From positions 1-64,000 of the forward strand of contig CAZHUW010000001.1 of the NCBI GenBank assembly GCA_964535295.1: 64,000 bases of DNA, written 5' to 3'. Position 1 is the first letter of the stretch, and every line of letters begins with the position of its first letter. Below, piece after piece: positions 44,799 through 53,496 of the stretch. The notes beneath the pieces were generated by a model. It saw only the letters and a list, made by a program, of their open reading frames with translations, was not told the origin of the DNA and searched no databases. The stretch comes from SB21 sp964535295 (GTDB lineage Bacteria > CLD3 > SB21). Made by a program: the position numbers and the translations under genes.

Positions 44799-45026
44799 AT
44801 CTTTCCCCTATCTTGAACAAGGTAACCTAAGAACTTTTCAAAGGGCTCAATAAGTGTGAGCATGTCCAATAAAATCTTTTGTACTTTAAAATACATTTTA
44901 GAACAACGTTAGAAGAAACCATTCCATATCCAGGCATTAGCCTATGAATCTTTGATTTTTTTTGACTTTTGAAGAATATTTTGATACTTTCACCCGCGCA
45001 AAACAAAACATAAACCTTACAACAAA
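44799..45026. other. Intergenic region upstream of prfB
   Basis: 228 bp after the response-regulator gene. It contains the prfB promoter (44962-44990). The rest is AT-rich and shows no hairpin or open frame that I could recognise. Confidence 0.5.
44962..44990 (+). promoter_or_regulatory. Promoter of prfB-argS
   Basis: TTGACT (44962-44967), 17 bases, then TACTTT (44985-44990). The start codon of prfB lies 36 bases beyond. Confidence 0.75.
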
Positions 45027-46137
45027 ATGATCGAAATCTCCAACATCACTGCACGACTGGAACAAGCCCGCGAAAAACTCTCCGACCTTCGGAGGTTTCT
45101 TTGACCTCGCTCAAAGAGAAGAAAAAATATCCAATTTAGAAGCCCAAACCACCGTCGCCGATTTCTGGAATAATAACCAGCGAGCACAACAGATCATGCA
45201 GGAGATTTCATCAGAAAAATCCTGGGTTGAAGGTTGGAAAAAACTTGACGTGCAGTGCGAAGACCTTCACATGCTTCTCGAAATTGCCGAAGAAGAAAAC
45301 GATGAGGCCACTCTAAAATCCATTGATTCCGAGTTGACTGAACTCGGCAAGGAGTTATCGAAACTAGAGCTTCGCGCCTATTTCACGAACCCGGAAGATA
45401 CCAAAACAGCGGTGCTTACCATTCATCCCGGAGCCGGAGGAACGGAATCCCAGGATTGGGCCGAAATGCTCATGCGCATGTATCAGCGCTGGGGCGTTAA
45501 CCGAGGAATGCACGTACAAATACTCGATATTCTTGACGGCGAAGGGGCAGGTATTAAAAGCGTTACCATGGAATTTACCGGTGAATTTGCATATGGTCTC
45601 TTAAAATGTGAAAGCGGAGTTCATCGTCTGGTAAGAATCTCGCCTTTCGACTCTAACGCACGGCGACACACGTCTTTTGCCTCCGTATTCGCCATGCCGG
45701 AATTGGATGAGGTCGAAGCAAAGATTGAGATCAATCCGTCGGACCTGAAAGTTGATACTTACAGGTCAGGCGGGAAAGGCGGACAAAACGTTAACAAAGT
45801 CGAGACTGCAGTTCGTTTTACCCATATTCCCACCGGGATTGTTGTGGCCTGCCAGAGCGAACGATCACAATTCAAAAACCGCGAAATTGCGATGAAACTG
45901 CTTATTTCTAAATTATATCAGTTGCAAAAACGGAATGAACAGGAAAAGCTTGACAAGATCGAAGCAACAAAATCAGACATTGCCTGGGGAAATCAAATCC
46001 GATCCTACGTATTACATCCGTATAATCTCGTAAAAGACCATCGTACCGAGATGGAGACAAGCAATACGCAGGCCGTACTTGGCGGTGATATTGACATGTT
46101 CATTGAAGCCTGTTTAAAAAATAAAATTGTTTCATAA
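45027..46137 (+). CDS. prfB: Peptide chain release factor 2, expressed by programmed +1 frameshift
   Basis: RF2 (369 residues) ends translation at UGA and UAA. The gene opens with 25 codons from ATG 45027, then an in-frame TGA at 45102-45104. Reading continues after a +1 slip on CTT-TGA-C: one T is skipped and the frame resumes at GAC 45103. The upstream CGGAGG is the Shine-Dalgarno-like stimulator and CTTTGAC the slippery site, as in E. coli, where the stop is also codon 26. Functional motifs are SPF (205-207), the stop-codon recognition tripeptide, and GGQ (251-253), which triggers peptide release. Low RF2 increases slippage and so RF2 synthesis. Confidence 0.95.
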
Positions 46138-46163
46138 GCCCTAACGAAGAACTCTATATCTGC

Positions 46164-47861
46164 ATGAAATCATATCTGACCGATCGTCTACGAGTAGCTT
46201 TGCAATATTTGAACATTGACTATTCCGGAGACATCATCTTTACGCGTACCAAAGATGAAAAATTTGGTAATCTTGCTACTAATCTGCCAATGACCCTGGC
46301 TAAAACGCAAAAAGTGAACCCGCGCGAACTGGCCCAGCAGATCACTTCCGCTTTAATCACGGATACAAGTTTAATCACTAAAGTTGAAGTGGCTGGCGGC
46401 GGCTTTATCAATTTTTTCTTCAGCACGAATTATCTCTATGCACAATTACGTGATATTCAGCAAAACCTGGCCAACTTCGGTTCTCACGCTATCGGGCACT
46501 CCAAAAAAGTCAATGTCGAGTTCGTCAGCGCAAACCCCACAGGACCTTTAAGTATAGGCCATGGCAGACAGGCAGTTCTCGGCGATGCGATCGCCAGAAT
46601 ACTTCAGAATGCAGGATTCAGCGTCACGCGCGAGTACTATTTTAATAATGCCGGTGCACAGATGAAAAAACTTGGCGAATCCGTACGTTTACGTTATCTG
46701 GAATTATTAGGCGAGACCGTTACTTTTCCTGAAAAACATTATGAAGGCGAATATATCAAAGATATCGCACAGAAGATTTTTGATGAACAGAAAGATGCGT
46801 GGCGGAATTCCGACTTTACTCCTTTCAAAAATGTTGCCGAAGACATCCTTTTTGGAGAGATCAAGAAAGTCCTCAAACGCATGGACCTGGAGTTTGACGT
46901 CTATTTCAATGAGGATTCACTTTATAAAAACGGCGATATCGAACGTCTTGTAAAGGCTTTTAAAGAAAAAGACCTTATCTATGAAAAGGAAGGCGCTGTC
47001 TGGCTTCGTACCTCCACTTTTCAATATAACCACGGTCCTAAAGCAGAGAATGATAAAGTCATTTTGAAAGCATCCGGAGAACCAACTTACCGGCTGCCGG
47101 ACATGGCCTATCACGTCAAGAAATTCGAACGCGGTTTTGATTTCATCATCGACATTTTCGGAGCGGATCACATCGCTGAATACCCCGACGTTCTTGCGGG
47201 ACTCAATGCGCTCGGTTATGACACCTCGCATGTGCGCGTTCTGATCCACCAGTTCGTGACGCTGGTCAAAGAAGGCGAAGTCCTTAAGATGTCCAAACGT
47301 AAAGCGAATTATGTAACTATTGAAGAATTGTTGGATGCGCTCGGATCAGATGTGTTTCGTTATTTCCTTGTTATGCGGAGTCACAACTCGCATTTGAACT
47401 TCGATCTTGAGCTTGCCGTAAAGGAAACGATGGAGAACCCGGTGTTCTATGTTCAAAACGCACATGCCCGCGTTTGTTCGATCGAATCCAAGGCGGCGTC
47501 AAAAGGATTTAACCTTGACGATACAATGAACGCAGACCTGACGTTACTAAAATCACCGGAAGAAAAAGATATCATTCAGAAATTGTTGGAATTTCCTGAG
47601 CTAACGCATCGTCTCGCAGAAATTCTCGAAGTTCACCCTCTTACAACTTATTTGGAAGAAACAGCAGGCCTGTACCACCGATACCAGACCGCCGGAAAGA
47701 AAAATGAGGCACTCCGGGTCATCACCGGCAACCGCGATCTGACTCTCGCGCGTCTCGCCCTCTGTCAGATAACCAAAGCTGTGATCGCAAAAGGGCTTGA
47801 CCTCCTGGGAATTTCAGCCCCGACCTACATGGAACGGGACGAAGAAGTTGAAAACCGCTAA
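46164..47861 (+). CDS. argS: Arginyl-tRNA synthetase
   Basis: A 565-residue class I synthetase that charges tRNA-Arg in the cytoplasm. It has the N-terminal Add1-like domain and the ATP-binding signature as SIGHG (130-134, in the PTGPLSIGHGRQ context unique to ArgRS). The KMSK loop is KMSKR (375-379), and a C-terminal DALR anticodon-binding domain follows (SKAASKGF onward, ending LARLALCQITKAVIAKGL). Length is normal. It lies 26 bases after prfB, so probably in the same transcript. Confidence 0.96.
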   Translation: MKSYLTDRLRVALQYLNIDYSGDIIFTRTKDEKFGNLATNLPMTLAKTQKVNPRELAQQITSALITDTSLITKVEVAGGGFINFFFSTNYLYAQLRDIQQNLANFGSHAIGHSKKVNVEFVSANPTGPLSIGHGRQAVLGDAIARILQNAGFSVTREYYFNNAGAQMKKLGESVRLRYLELLGETVTFPEKHYEGEYIKDIAQKIFDEQKDAWRNSDFTPFKNVAEDILFGEIKKVLKRMDLEFDVYFNEDSLYKNGDIERLVKAFKEKDLIYEKEGAVWLRTSTFQYNHGPKAENDKVILKASGEPTYRLPDMAYHVKKFERGFDFIIDIFGADHIAEYPDVLAGLNALGYDTSHVRVLIHQFVTLVKEGEVLKMSKRKANYVTIEELLDALGSDVFRYFLVMRSHNSHLNFDLELAVKETMENPVFYVQNAHARVCSIESKAASKGFNLDDTMNADLTLLKSPEEKDIIQKLLEFPELTHRLAEILEVHPLTTYLEETAGLYHRYQTAGKKNEALRVITGNRDLTLARLALCQITKAVIAKGLDLLGISAPTYMERDEEVENR

Positions 47862-47867
47862 AAAAAG

Positions 47868-47897
47868 TTGACTTTTAGGGCAATGATGTGTTACATT
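47868..47897 (+). promoter_or_regulatory. Promoter of the PfkB kinase-PTS IIA pair
   Basis: TTGACT (47868-47873), 18 bases, TACATT (47892-47897). An inverted repeat GCAATG / CATTGC (47880-47885, 47894-47899) overlaps the -10 and may be an operator. Confidence 0.7.
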
Positions 47898-47945
47898 GCT
47901 CGCCGATTTTAAAGAACAATTTCACTAATTTTTTACGGAGTAAAA

Positions 47946-48854
47946 TTGTCAATATTAGTCGTTGGTTCAGTCGCTCTGGATTCTGTTGAAACGCCGTACG
48001 GCAAAGTCGACGATGCCGTCGGAGGTTCCGCCACTTACTTTAGCGCATCCGCAAGTTATTTTTCACCCGTTAATCTGGTTGCTGTGGTTGGCACTGATTA
48101 TCCCATGCATGAGATTGAGTTCCTCAAATCACGGAATGTTGATTTTACCGGTTTACAAGTAGAAAACGGCGAGACTTTTCGTTGGGCCGGGCGGTATAAT
48201 TACGATCTTAATCAGCGCGATACGATCTATACGCATCTCAATGTGTTTCAAAATTTTAAACCAATCATACCCGAAAAATACAAAGATGCCCAATTCGTTT
48301 TCTTAGGTAACATTGCCCCTGAATTACAATTCAGCGTTTTAGAGCAGGTTCATTCGCCTAAAATGGTGGCGTTGGATACAATGAATTTCTGGATTGAAGG
48401 CAGCCAGAAAGCTTTACGAAAGGTCCTAGAACGTGTAGATATATTTATTCTCAATGATGCCGAAGCACGACAGTTGGCTCATCACACCAATCTGATCAAG
48501 GCGGCGAAGATCATCTTTGAAATGGGTCCTAAGGTCATTGTGATCAAAAAAGGCGAGTATGGCGCCGCGCTGCTTACAAAAGATTCGCATTTTGTTGTTC
48601 CCGCTTACCCTCTGGAAGAAGTGTATGACCCGACGGGTGCCGGAGATACCTTCGCCGGAGGATTTGTAGGATATCTTGCTAAAACCAACGATCTGAATGA
48701 CGCCAATCTCAAGCGTGCCGTTGTTTACGGCAGCGCAATGGCCTCATTCTGTGTGCAGGATTTCAGCCTGAATGCGCTCAAGGACCTCACTTCGGATGAA
48801 ATCCATGAACGGGTCCTTTCATTCAAATCTCTGAGTCATTTCGATGAACCATAA
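47946..48854 (+). CDS. PfkB-family sugar/nucleoside kinase
   Basis: A 302-residue ribokinase-superfamily enzyme that phosphorylates a sugar or nucleoside with ATP. The N-terminal GG motif (VGGSATYFSASA) and the C-terminal signature DPTGAGDTFAGGFVGYL, with the catalytic base Asp234, are intact. The start is TTG at 47946 with GGAG five bases upstream and no better ATG near. The substrate cannot be read. It is followed 11 bases later by a PTS IIA gene. Confidence 0.88.
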   Translation: MSILVVGSVALDSVETPYGKVDDAVGGSATYFSASASYFSPVNLVAVVGTDYPMHEIEFLKSRNVDFTGLQVENGETFRWAGRYNYDLNQRDTIYTHLNVFQNFKPIIPEKYKDAQFVFLGNIAPELQFSVLEQVHSPKMVALDTMNFWIEGSQKALRKVLERVDIFILNDAEARQLAHHTNLIKAAKIIFEMGPKVIVIKKGEYGAALLTKDSHFVVPAYPLEEVYDPTGAGDTFAGGFVGYLAKTNDLNDANLKRAVVYGSAMASFCVQDFSLNALKDLTSDEIHERVLSFKSLSHFDEP

Positions 48855-48865
48855 AGGAATTCCCC

Positions 48866-49333
48866 ATGAAACTCGGTGACGTTCTCAACGAAAGCCTAAT
48901 AAAGATACCGCTTCAACGATTCGACAAAAAAGAGATCATTACAGAAATGATTGATGTCCTTACTGCGTCGGGAAAAATCCTCGACAGGGAAAAAGTATTG
49001 AATGCGGTGTTGGAACGGGAACAAATGATGAGTACAGGCATCGGAAACAGCGTCGCGATACCTCACGGCAAATCGCAGGGCGTTCAGGAGTTGGTGGTAG
49101 CGCTGGGCATCACGCCGCAAGATGTAAATTTTGATGCGTTGGACGGCAAGCCGGTACGTATCGTATTCATGCTGGTCGGCCCGGAAAAATCGTCAAGCGT
49201 ACACATTAAAATGTTATCCCGCATCTCGCGTTTATTGAATCAATCGACCTTCAGAAAAAAGCTGATCGAATCAAAGTCCGGCGCGGATGTCATGCATATC
49301 ATCAACGATGAGGAAAAATTATTGGAAGGCTGA
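48866..49333 (+). CDS. PTS EIIA-type domain protein (fructose/PtsN-like)
   Basis: A 155-residue phosphotransferase IIA protein of the fructose/nitrogen-PTS fold. The phosphorylated residue is His67 (VAIPHGKS). No IIB or IIC subunits are near, so it looks like a regulatory PtsN-type protein rather than a transporter part. It converges with yhbY with a 2-base gap. Confidence 0.88.
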   Translation: MKLGDVLNESLIKIPLQRFDKKEIITEMIDVLTASGKILDREKVLNAVLEREQMMSTGIGNSVAIPHGKSQGVQELVVALGITPQDVNFDALDGKPVRIVFMLVGPEKSSSVHIKMLSRISRLLNQSTFRKKLIESKSGADVMHIINDEEKLLEG

Positions 49334-49335
49334 TA

Positions 49336-49635
49336 CTAAGGAAGTTCGATCTTTGGATGATCTTTGTTGGGCTTGTAAAGTAACACGGTTCTCCCGATGA
49401 TCTGAACCAGTGCCGCCTCCGCTCCCCGGTGGATCTTCACTGCAACATCTTCTTTGTCTTCTTCGCATCCATCCTGAATCTTAATCTTGATCAATTCTTT
49501 CGTATTAAAAGCATTTTTCACTGAGACCAGTGTGTTATCGGTTACTCCGGATTTCCCTACCGAAATGATCGGCTTGATGCTGTTCCCCAATGCTTGCAGA
49601 AATCGTTTTTGTTTACCGGTCAATTCCAGGATCAT
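49336..49635 (-). CDS. yhbY: YhbY-family RNA-binding (CRM domain) protein
   Basis: A 99-residue single CRM-domain protein that associates with pre-50S ribosomal particles. The opening LTGKQKRFLQALGNSIKPIISVGKSGVTDN contains the family's G-K-x-G loop, and the central ELIKIKIQDGC and LVQIIGRTVLLYKPN close the fold. It starts 8 bases after the LiaI-like gene ends. Confidence 0.92.
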   Translation of the reverse strand: MILELTGKQKRFLQALGNSIKPIISVGKSGVTDNTLVSVKNAFNTKELIKIKIQDGCEEDKEDVAVKIHRGAEAALVQIIGRTVLLYKPNKDHPKIELP

Positions 49636-49643
49636 TTTTTTTC

Positions 49644-50210
49644 TTATTTACGGCTCTTGATTATAGCAATTGCCACAAGTATAAGGCCGGCTGCAACAAA
49701 AGTCAATGGCCAATAAAGTTTGATCCACATAATGACCTCGTACGGCATCATAAAATACGTACGTGAAATATACGCGCCGCCGAAAACAAGGAGAAACATC
49801 CCCGCCACCAGCGAGAACCACCGTTTGAGATCGATGATAAAATTTGCCATGAACATCATGCCCGCAATTAATAAGTACATAGGCCATAGTTCGCGCATCC
49901 TGAAATCACCCGCCTGATCGAGATAGATATGAAAACAGCCGATCAATAAAAGCGTTCCACCCCAGAATAAATGAAACCTTTTTAAAATAACGGTTTTTGC
50001 TAACAGAAATACGCCGAACACAATGAATCCATACCGTTCGATCCATGCCCAGTTAATTGCGCGTACATTCCATAAAAGCCATAAGGTACCCAAAGCGACC
50101 AGCCAAATTCCCAGCATGAGGTATTTGTAAGGATTCTTCTCAACCGCTTTTTTTTCTTCAGTGGGAACTTCCGTACTTTCGGCTGCAGAATTACTTGCGT
50201 TGATATCCAT
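49644..50210 (-). CDS. LiaI/LiaF-like membrane protein
   Basis: The ATG at 50210 has GAGG seven bases upstream and avoids overlapping the PspC gene, unlike the ORF beginning at 50267. The 188-residue product has an acidic hydrophilic N-terminus and then four to six closely packed hydrophobic segments with tryptophans (LGTLWLLWNVRAINWAWIERYG). This is the transmembrane pattern of LiaI/LiaF-like envelope-stress proteins. It lies between PspC and YhbY genes, supporting an envelope-stress operon. The exact family is uncertain. Confidence 0.7.
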   Translation of the reverse strand: MDINASNSAAESTEVPTEEKKAVEKNPYKYLMLGIWLVALGTLWLLWNVRAINWAWIERYGFIVFGVFLLAKTVILKRFHLFWGGTLLLIGCFHIYLDQAGDFRMRELWPMYLLIAGMMFMANFIIDLKRWFSLVAGMFLLVFGGAYISRTYFMMPYEVIMWIKLYWPLTFVAAGLILVAIAIIKSRK

Positions 50211-50220
50211 AATTAGACCT

Positions 50221-50928
50221 CTAAGGTTGAACGGTTTTTGATCCGAAAACTTTATGGTTTTCTTCATCGGGCGTCAGAATAGCAATAAGCAGATACGCTA
50301 TAATGCCAATTGGGAAAGTCAGAAAGGTCAGGATCACCCAAAGAATGCGAATGATCGATACGTCCATATTAGCATAAGCTGCTATACCCGAACAGACTCC
50401 CCATATCTTTTTATCGCGTGAATTGCGTTTGAAATCAGATTTTGAACCCGCTTCTTTCAGTTTGGTTTCCAAACCGTTCAGCCTGGTTCTTGAGAAGATC
50501 AGAAACAGACCGATCGCAATCAATACAAGCGGTACCGCAAAATCCCAATCAAAATACCGCCAGAAACGGCGGAATTCCAGAAAATGCAGTTCATCCAAAA
50601 ATAAAATCACGCCGAAAAATATTAATACGATCCCCCAGAAAAGGCTGTAATTTATATTTCTCTTGTGTTGAATAATATTTGCCTCTTGTTCGGAATATTC
50701 AGGCGAACGAAGGTGATCGGGATTAACCGGAACAAGTATCATGGCTGTAATATACGCAATGATGCCGGTACCGCCAAAAAAACCGAACAATACAAACAAG
50801 ATCCTGACCAGCGTTGAACTCATTCCGAAATATTCGGCAAGACCTCCGCATACGCCGTCGATCATTCTGTCATGTCGTGATTTATAAAGCTTTTTCGGCG
50901 TCTCAGGAACTGTAGGGTTCTCTTCCAT
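50221..50928 (-). CDS. Double PspC-domain membrane protein
   Basis: I use the ATG at 50928, with GGAG upstream; the open frame upstream to 51045 lacks one. The 235-residue protein has two PspC domains. The first is at about 12-70 (LYKSRHDRMIDGVCGGLAEYFGMSSTLVRILFVL). The second is near 170-225 (KIWGVCSGIAAYANMDVSIIRILWVI). Membrane helices and a LiaI-like helical hairpin lie between. PspC proteins sense envelope damage in the phage-shock response. It leads an operon with the LiaI-like and yhbY genes. Confidence 0.88.
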   Translation of the reverse strand: MEENPTVPETPKKLYKSRHDRMIDGVCGGLAEYFGMSSTLVRILFVLFGFFGGTGIIAYITAMILVPVNPDHLRSPEYSEQEANIIQHKRNINYSLFWGIVLIFFGVILFLDELHFLEFRRFWRYFDWDFAVPLVLIAIGLFLIFSRTRLNGLETKLKEAGSKSDFKRNSRDKKIWGVCSGIAAYANMDVSIIRILWVILTFLTFPIGIIAYLLIAILTPDEENHKVFGSKTVQP

Positions 50929-51090
50929 ATAACATGGCTCCTTTTTAAATGCTTGAATATAAAACGTGACATTTGATAAAAGGTTGCATGATTTAAAAGA
51001 GAAACCGATGAAGATTTTTAAGAAAACACTTTTGCGAATACCCAATAACGTGTATATTGCATCCGTTTAAATCAAAAAAAAGGAGTTATC

Positions 51091-51561
51091 ATGTCAACGG
51101 TCATCGTATTGGAAACCACACAAGGCAATATTGAAGTTCAACTCAAACCGGAAATCGCCCCGAAAGCCAGCGAAAATTTTGAAAAGCTGGTTGAAAAAGG
51201 ATACTATGACGGGATCATTTTTCACCGAATCATCAAGAATTTTATGATCCAAGGCGGCGATCCGACGGGTACCGGCCGCGGCGGCCAATCCGTCTGGGGA
51301 AAAACTTTTGAGGATGAATTCAGCCCTTCCGAGACCTTCAATCGAAAAGGCCTTTTAGCAATGGCCAATGCGGGGCCGAAAACCAACGGAAGCCAATTTT
51401 TCATCACCACCGTACCTGCAACATGGCTCAACAACAAACACACTATTTTCGGCGAAGTAGTAACCGGCTATGACATCGTTCAGAAAATTGAAAACGTCAA
51501 GACCGACGGTTCCGACCGTCCGATTGAAACGCAGAAGATCATTAAAGCCTATAAAAAATAA
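51091..51561 (+). CDS. Peptidyl-prolyl cis-trans isomerase (cyclophilin type)
   Basis: A 156-residue cyclophilin that speeds proline isomerisation in protein folding. It has no signal peptide, so it is cytoplasmic. The core motif FHRIIKNFMIQGGDPTGTGRGG and the active-site block GLLAMANAGPKTNGSQFFIT are intact. AAGGAG precedes the ATG. It is followed by trhO after 7 bases. Confidence 0.95.
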   Translation: MSTVIVLETTQGNIEVQLKPEIAPKASENFEKLVEKGYYDGIIFHRIIKNFMIQGGDPTGTGRGGQSVWGKTFEDEFSPSETFNRKGLLAMANAGPKTNGSQFFITTVPATWLNNKHTIFGEVVTGYDIVQKIENVKTDGSDRPIETQKIIKAYKK

Positions 51562-51568
51562 CTTTTGA

Positions 51569-52459
51569 ATGAATTCTCACAAGATACTGCTGTACTATAA
51601 ATTTGTTCCGATCGAAACTCCGGATGTTTTTGCAAAAGAGCATTTGGATTTTTGTCGTTCTTTGAATCTACTCGGACGTATTATCATTGCAGAAGAAGGT
51701 ATCAATGGAACGGTTTCGGGTTTAGTCAATAACACGGAAGCCTACAAATCAGCAATGCACAACGACCCTCGGTTTGCCGATATGGTATTCAAACAGGACG
51801 ATGCCGACGGCCACGCATTTAAAAGGTTATCCGTCAAAGCACGCAGGGAGATCGTTACATTCGGATTGGATGGCATCGACCCCAACGCATTGACTGGACA
51901 ATATCTTGAACCAAAGGACTTTTATAAAAGCCTGCAGGATAATGAAGCCATCATCATTGACGCCCGTAATGATTATGAATACGACATGGGACATTTCAGA
52001 AATGCCCTGCGCCCAAATGTGGAAACTTTCAAGGAATTCCCAAGTTGGGTAAAGCAAAACTTGGCAGATAAAAAGAACAGGAAAATCCTCACCTATTGCA
52101 CCGGCGGTATCCGATGTGAAAAATTTTCAGGATTCCTTTTAAAAGAAGGTTTCCGGAATGTGTATCAGCTCCATGGGGGCATCATCAATTATTCGAAAGA
52201 CCCTGAAACCAAGGGACGCTTATTTGACGGGAAATGTTATGTGTTCGACGAACGCATTGCCGTCCGCGCCAATTATACTGAAGAAGAAACGCTCATTTCG
52301 ATTTGCAAATACTGTGGAGTACAAACGGACCGTTTTGTTAATTGCGCACACCTCGATTGCCACTCGCGTTTTTTCTGCTGTGATACATGCGAGAAGGAAC
52401 ATCGGCGGTCATGTTCAAAAGCGTGTGAATCAGCGGCGCACCACGAGTATGTTGGTTAG
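51569..52459 (+). CDS. trhO: tRNA uridine(34) hydroxylase TrhO (rhodanese family)
   Basis: A 296-residue YceA/TrhO-type protein that hydroxylates U34 of tRNA, giving ho5U. N-terminal region (GRIIIAEEGINGTVSG) then a rhodanese domain with the active-site Cys177 in YCTGGIRCEK. The C-terminal cysteine-rich tail (CKYCGVQTDRFVNCAHLDCH, CCDTCEKEHR) is characteristic and may bind zinc. It lies 7 bases after the cyclophilin gene. Confidence 0.93.
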   Translation: MNSHKILLYYKFVPIETPDVFAKEHLDFCRSLNLLGRIIIAEEGINGTVSGLVNNTEAYKSAMHNDPRFADMVFKQDDADGHAFKRLSVKARREIVTFGLDGIDPNALTGQYLEPKDFYKSLQDNEAIIIDARNDYEYDMGHFRNALRPNVETFKEFPSWVKQNLADKKNRKILTYCTGGIRCEKFSGFLLKEGFRNVYQLHGGIINYSKDPETKGRLFDGKCYVFDERIAVRANYTEEETLISICKYCGVQTDRFVNCAHLDCHSRFFCCDTCEKEHRRSCSKACESAAHHEYVG

Positions 52460-52511
52460 ATTTTTTTGAGCAACTTTCCAGTCCGATCCCCGTAACTATT
52501 CTATCAGACAA

Positions 52512-53492
52512 ATGAAACTCGATCATATGAACAAATCCGTTTTGTTGTTAGCGCTATTCATGTTAATTGGCGGATGCCGGTCTTCCGAAACGGATAATCC
52601 TGAATGGCGTAATATACTTCAGCCACTCAAAATATTCTCGATATTGGAACAAGCTGACAAAATATGGATCGGAACGGATTACGGACTGATTCGTTTCGAT
52701 AAAGCTACGGCCGATACAGCTTTATTCGACAGTCAAAACTCGGGTTTGCCGACAAATCATGCAGTACCTCTTGCAATAGATGACAGTCAACACATTTGGA
52801 TAGGGACTTCAAGCGGCCTGGTCAAATTCGATGGAACGCATTGGACCACTTATAACAATGAAAATTCAAATATCCCAAGTAATTCAATTGCCGGTGCATC
52901 CTTTGACTCACAAAAAAATCTTTGGATAGGAACGCCTGCCGGGTTGGTGAAGTTCGATGGAATAGATTTTACTGTTTTTAATACCGACAATTCTTTGATA
53001 CCATCTAACACCATTACTTCGGTTGCCGTCACAACGAACGGCGCTGTCTGGGTGGGAACATGGGGCAAAGGTGTTGGCGTGTTCGATGGCTCAAAATGGA
53101 CTTTGTATGACACCGCCAACACGGTGATGCGAAGCCCTTTCATATTTGATATTGCCATAGACGCCGATGACCTTGTGTGGATCGGCGAAGGCGGCGGGCT
53201 GGACCGGGTAAACGGAACAACCTGGAAAAATTACAGCACTTTAAATTCCGGTCTTCCGAACAGCGATGTGACTAACCTGGCTTTCGATGAACAAGGGGAT
53301 GTGTGGCTTGGCACTTATGAAGGAGGCGTAGCCGAATTTGACGGAAAGAACTGGAACGTATACGATATGACCAATTCGATATTAACGACGGATCAGATCA
53401 GCGCGATACATGTTGACCAAAGGAACAATAAATGGATCGGAACAAGGTTTGGGCTCGTGGTTTTTAATGAAAGAGGTATTCGTTTTAATTAA
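52512..53492 (+). CDS. Two-component-propeller lipoprotein (stand-alone Reg_prop sensor)
   Basis: A 326-residue lipoprotein with lipobox LIGGC at about 18-22. It has about six to seven Reg_prop repeats, each with a W-x-G-T-x-x-G-L-x-x-F-D core, for example IWIGTSSGLVKFDG and LWIGTPAGLVKFDG. It looks like the ligand-sensing propeller of the histidine kinase at 40991 without its kinase. It could be a separate sensor or a structural binding protein. An ATG at 52527 is an alternative start. The gene converges on the NMO gene with a 4-base gap. Confidence 0.8.
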   Translation: MKLDHMNKSVLLLALFMLIGGCRSSETDNPEWRNILQPLKIFSILEQADKIWIGTDYGLIRFDKATADTALFDSQNSGLPTNHAVPLAIDDSQHIWIGTSSGLVKFDGTHWTTYNNENSNIPSNSIAGASFDSQKNLWIGTPAGLVKFDGIDFTVFNTDNSLIPSNTITSVAVTTNGAVWVGTWGKGVGVFDGSKWTLYDTANTVMRSPFIFDIAIDADDLVWIGEGGGLDRVNGTTWKNYSTLNSGLPNSDVTNLAFDEQGDVWLGTYEGGVAEFDGKNWNVYDMTNSILTTDQISAIHVDQRNNKWIGTRFGLVVFNERGIRFN

Positions 53493-53496
53493 GCCT

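Noticed and set aside
44799..45026. Riboswitch or leader upstream of prfB
   Set aside because: No conserved stem-loop family is recognisable and a promoter explains the region.
45196..46137. Separate truncated RF2 gene starting at the internal ATG
   Set aside because: The 25-codon leader and slippery CTT-TGA-C site show that the true gene starts at 45027.
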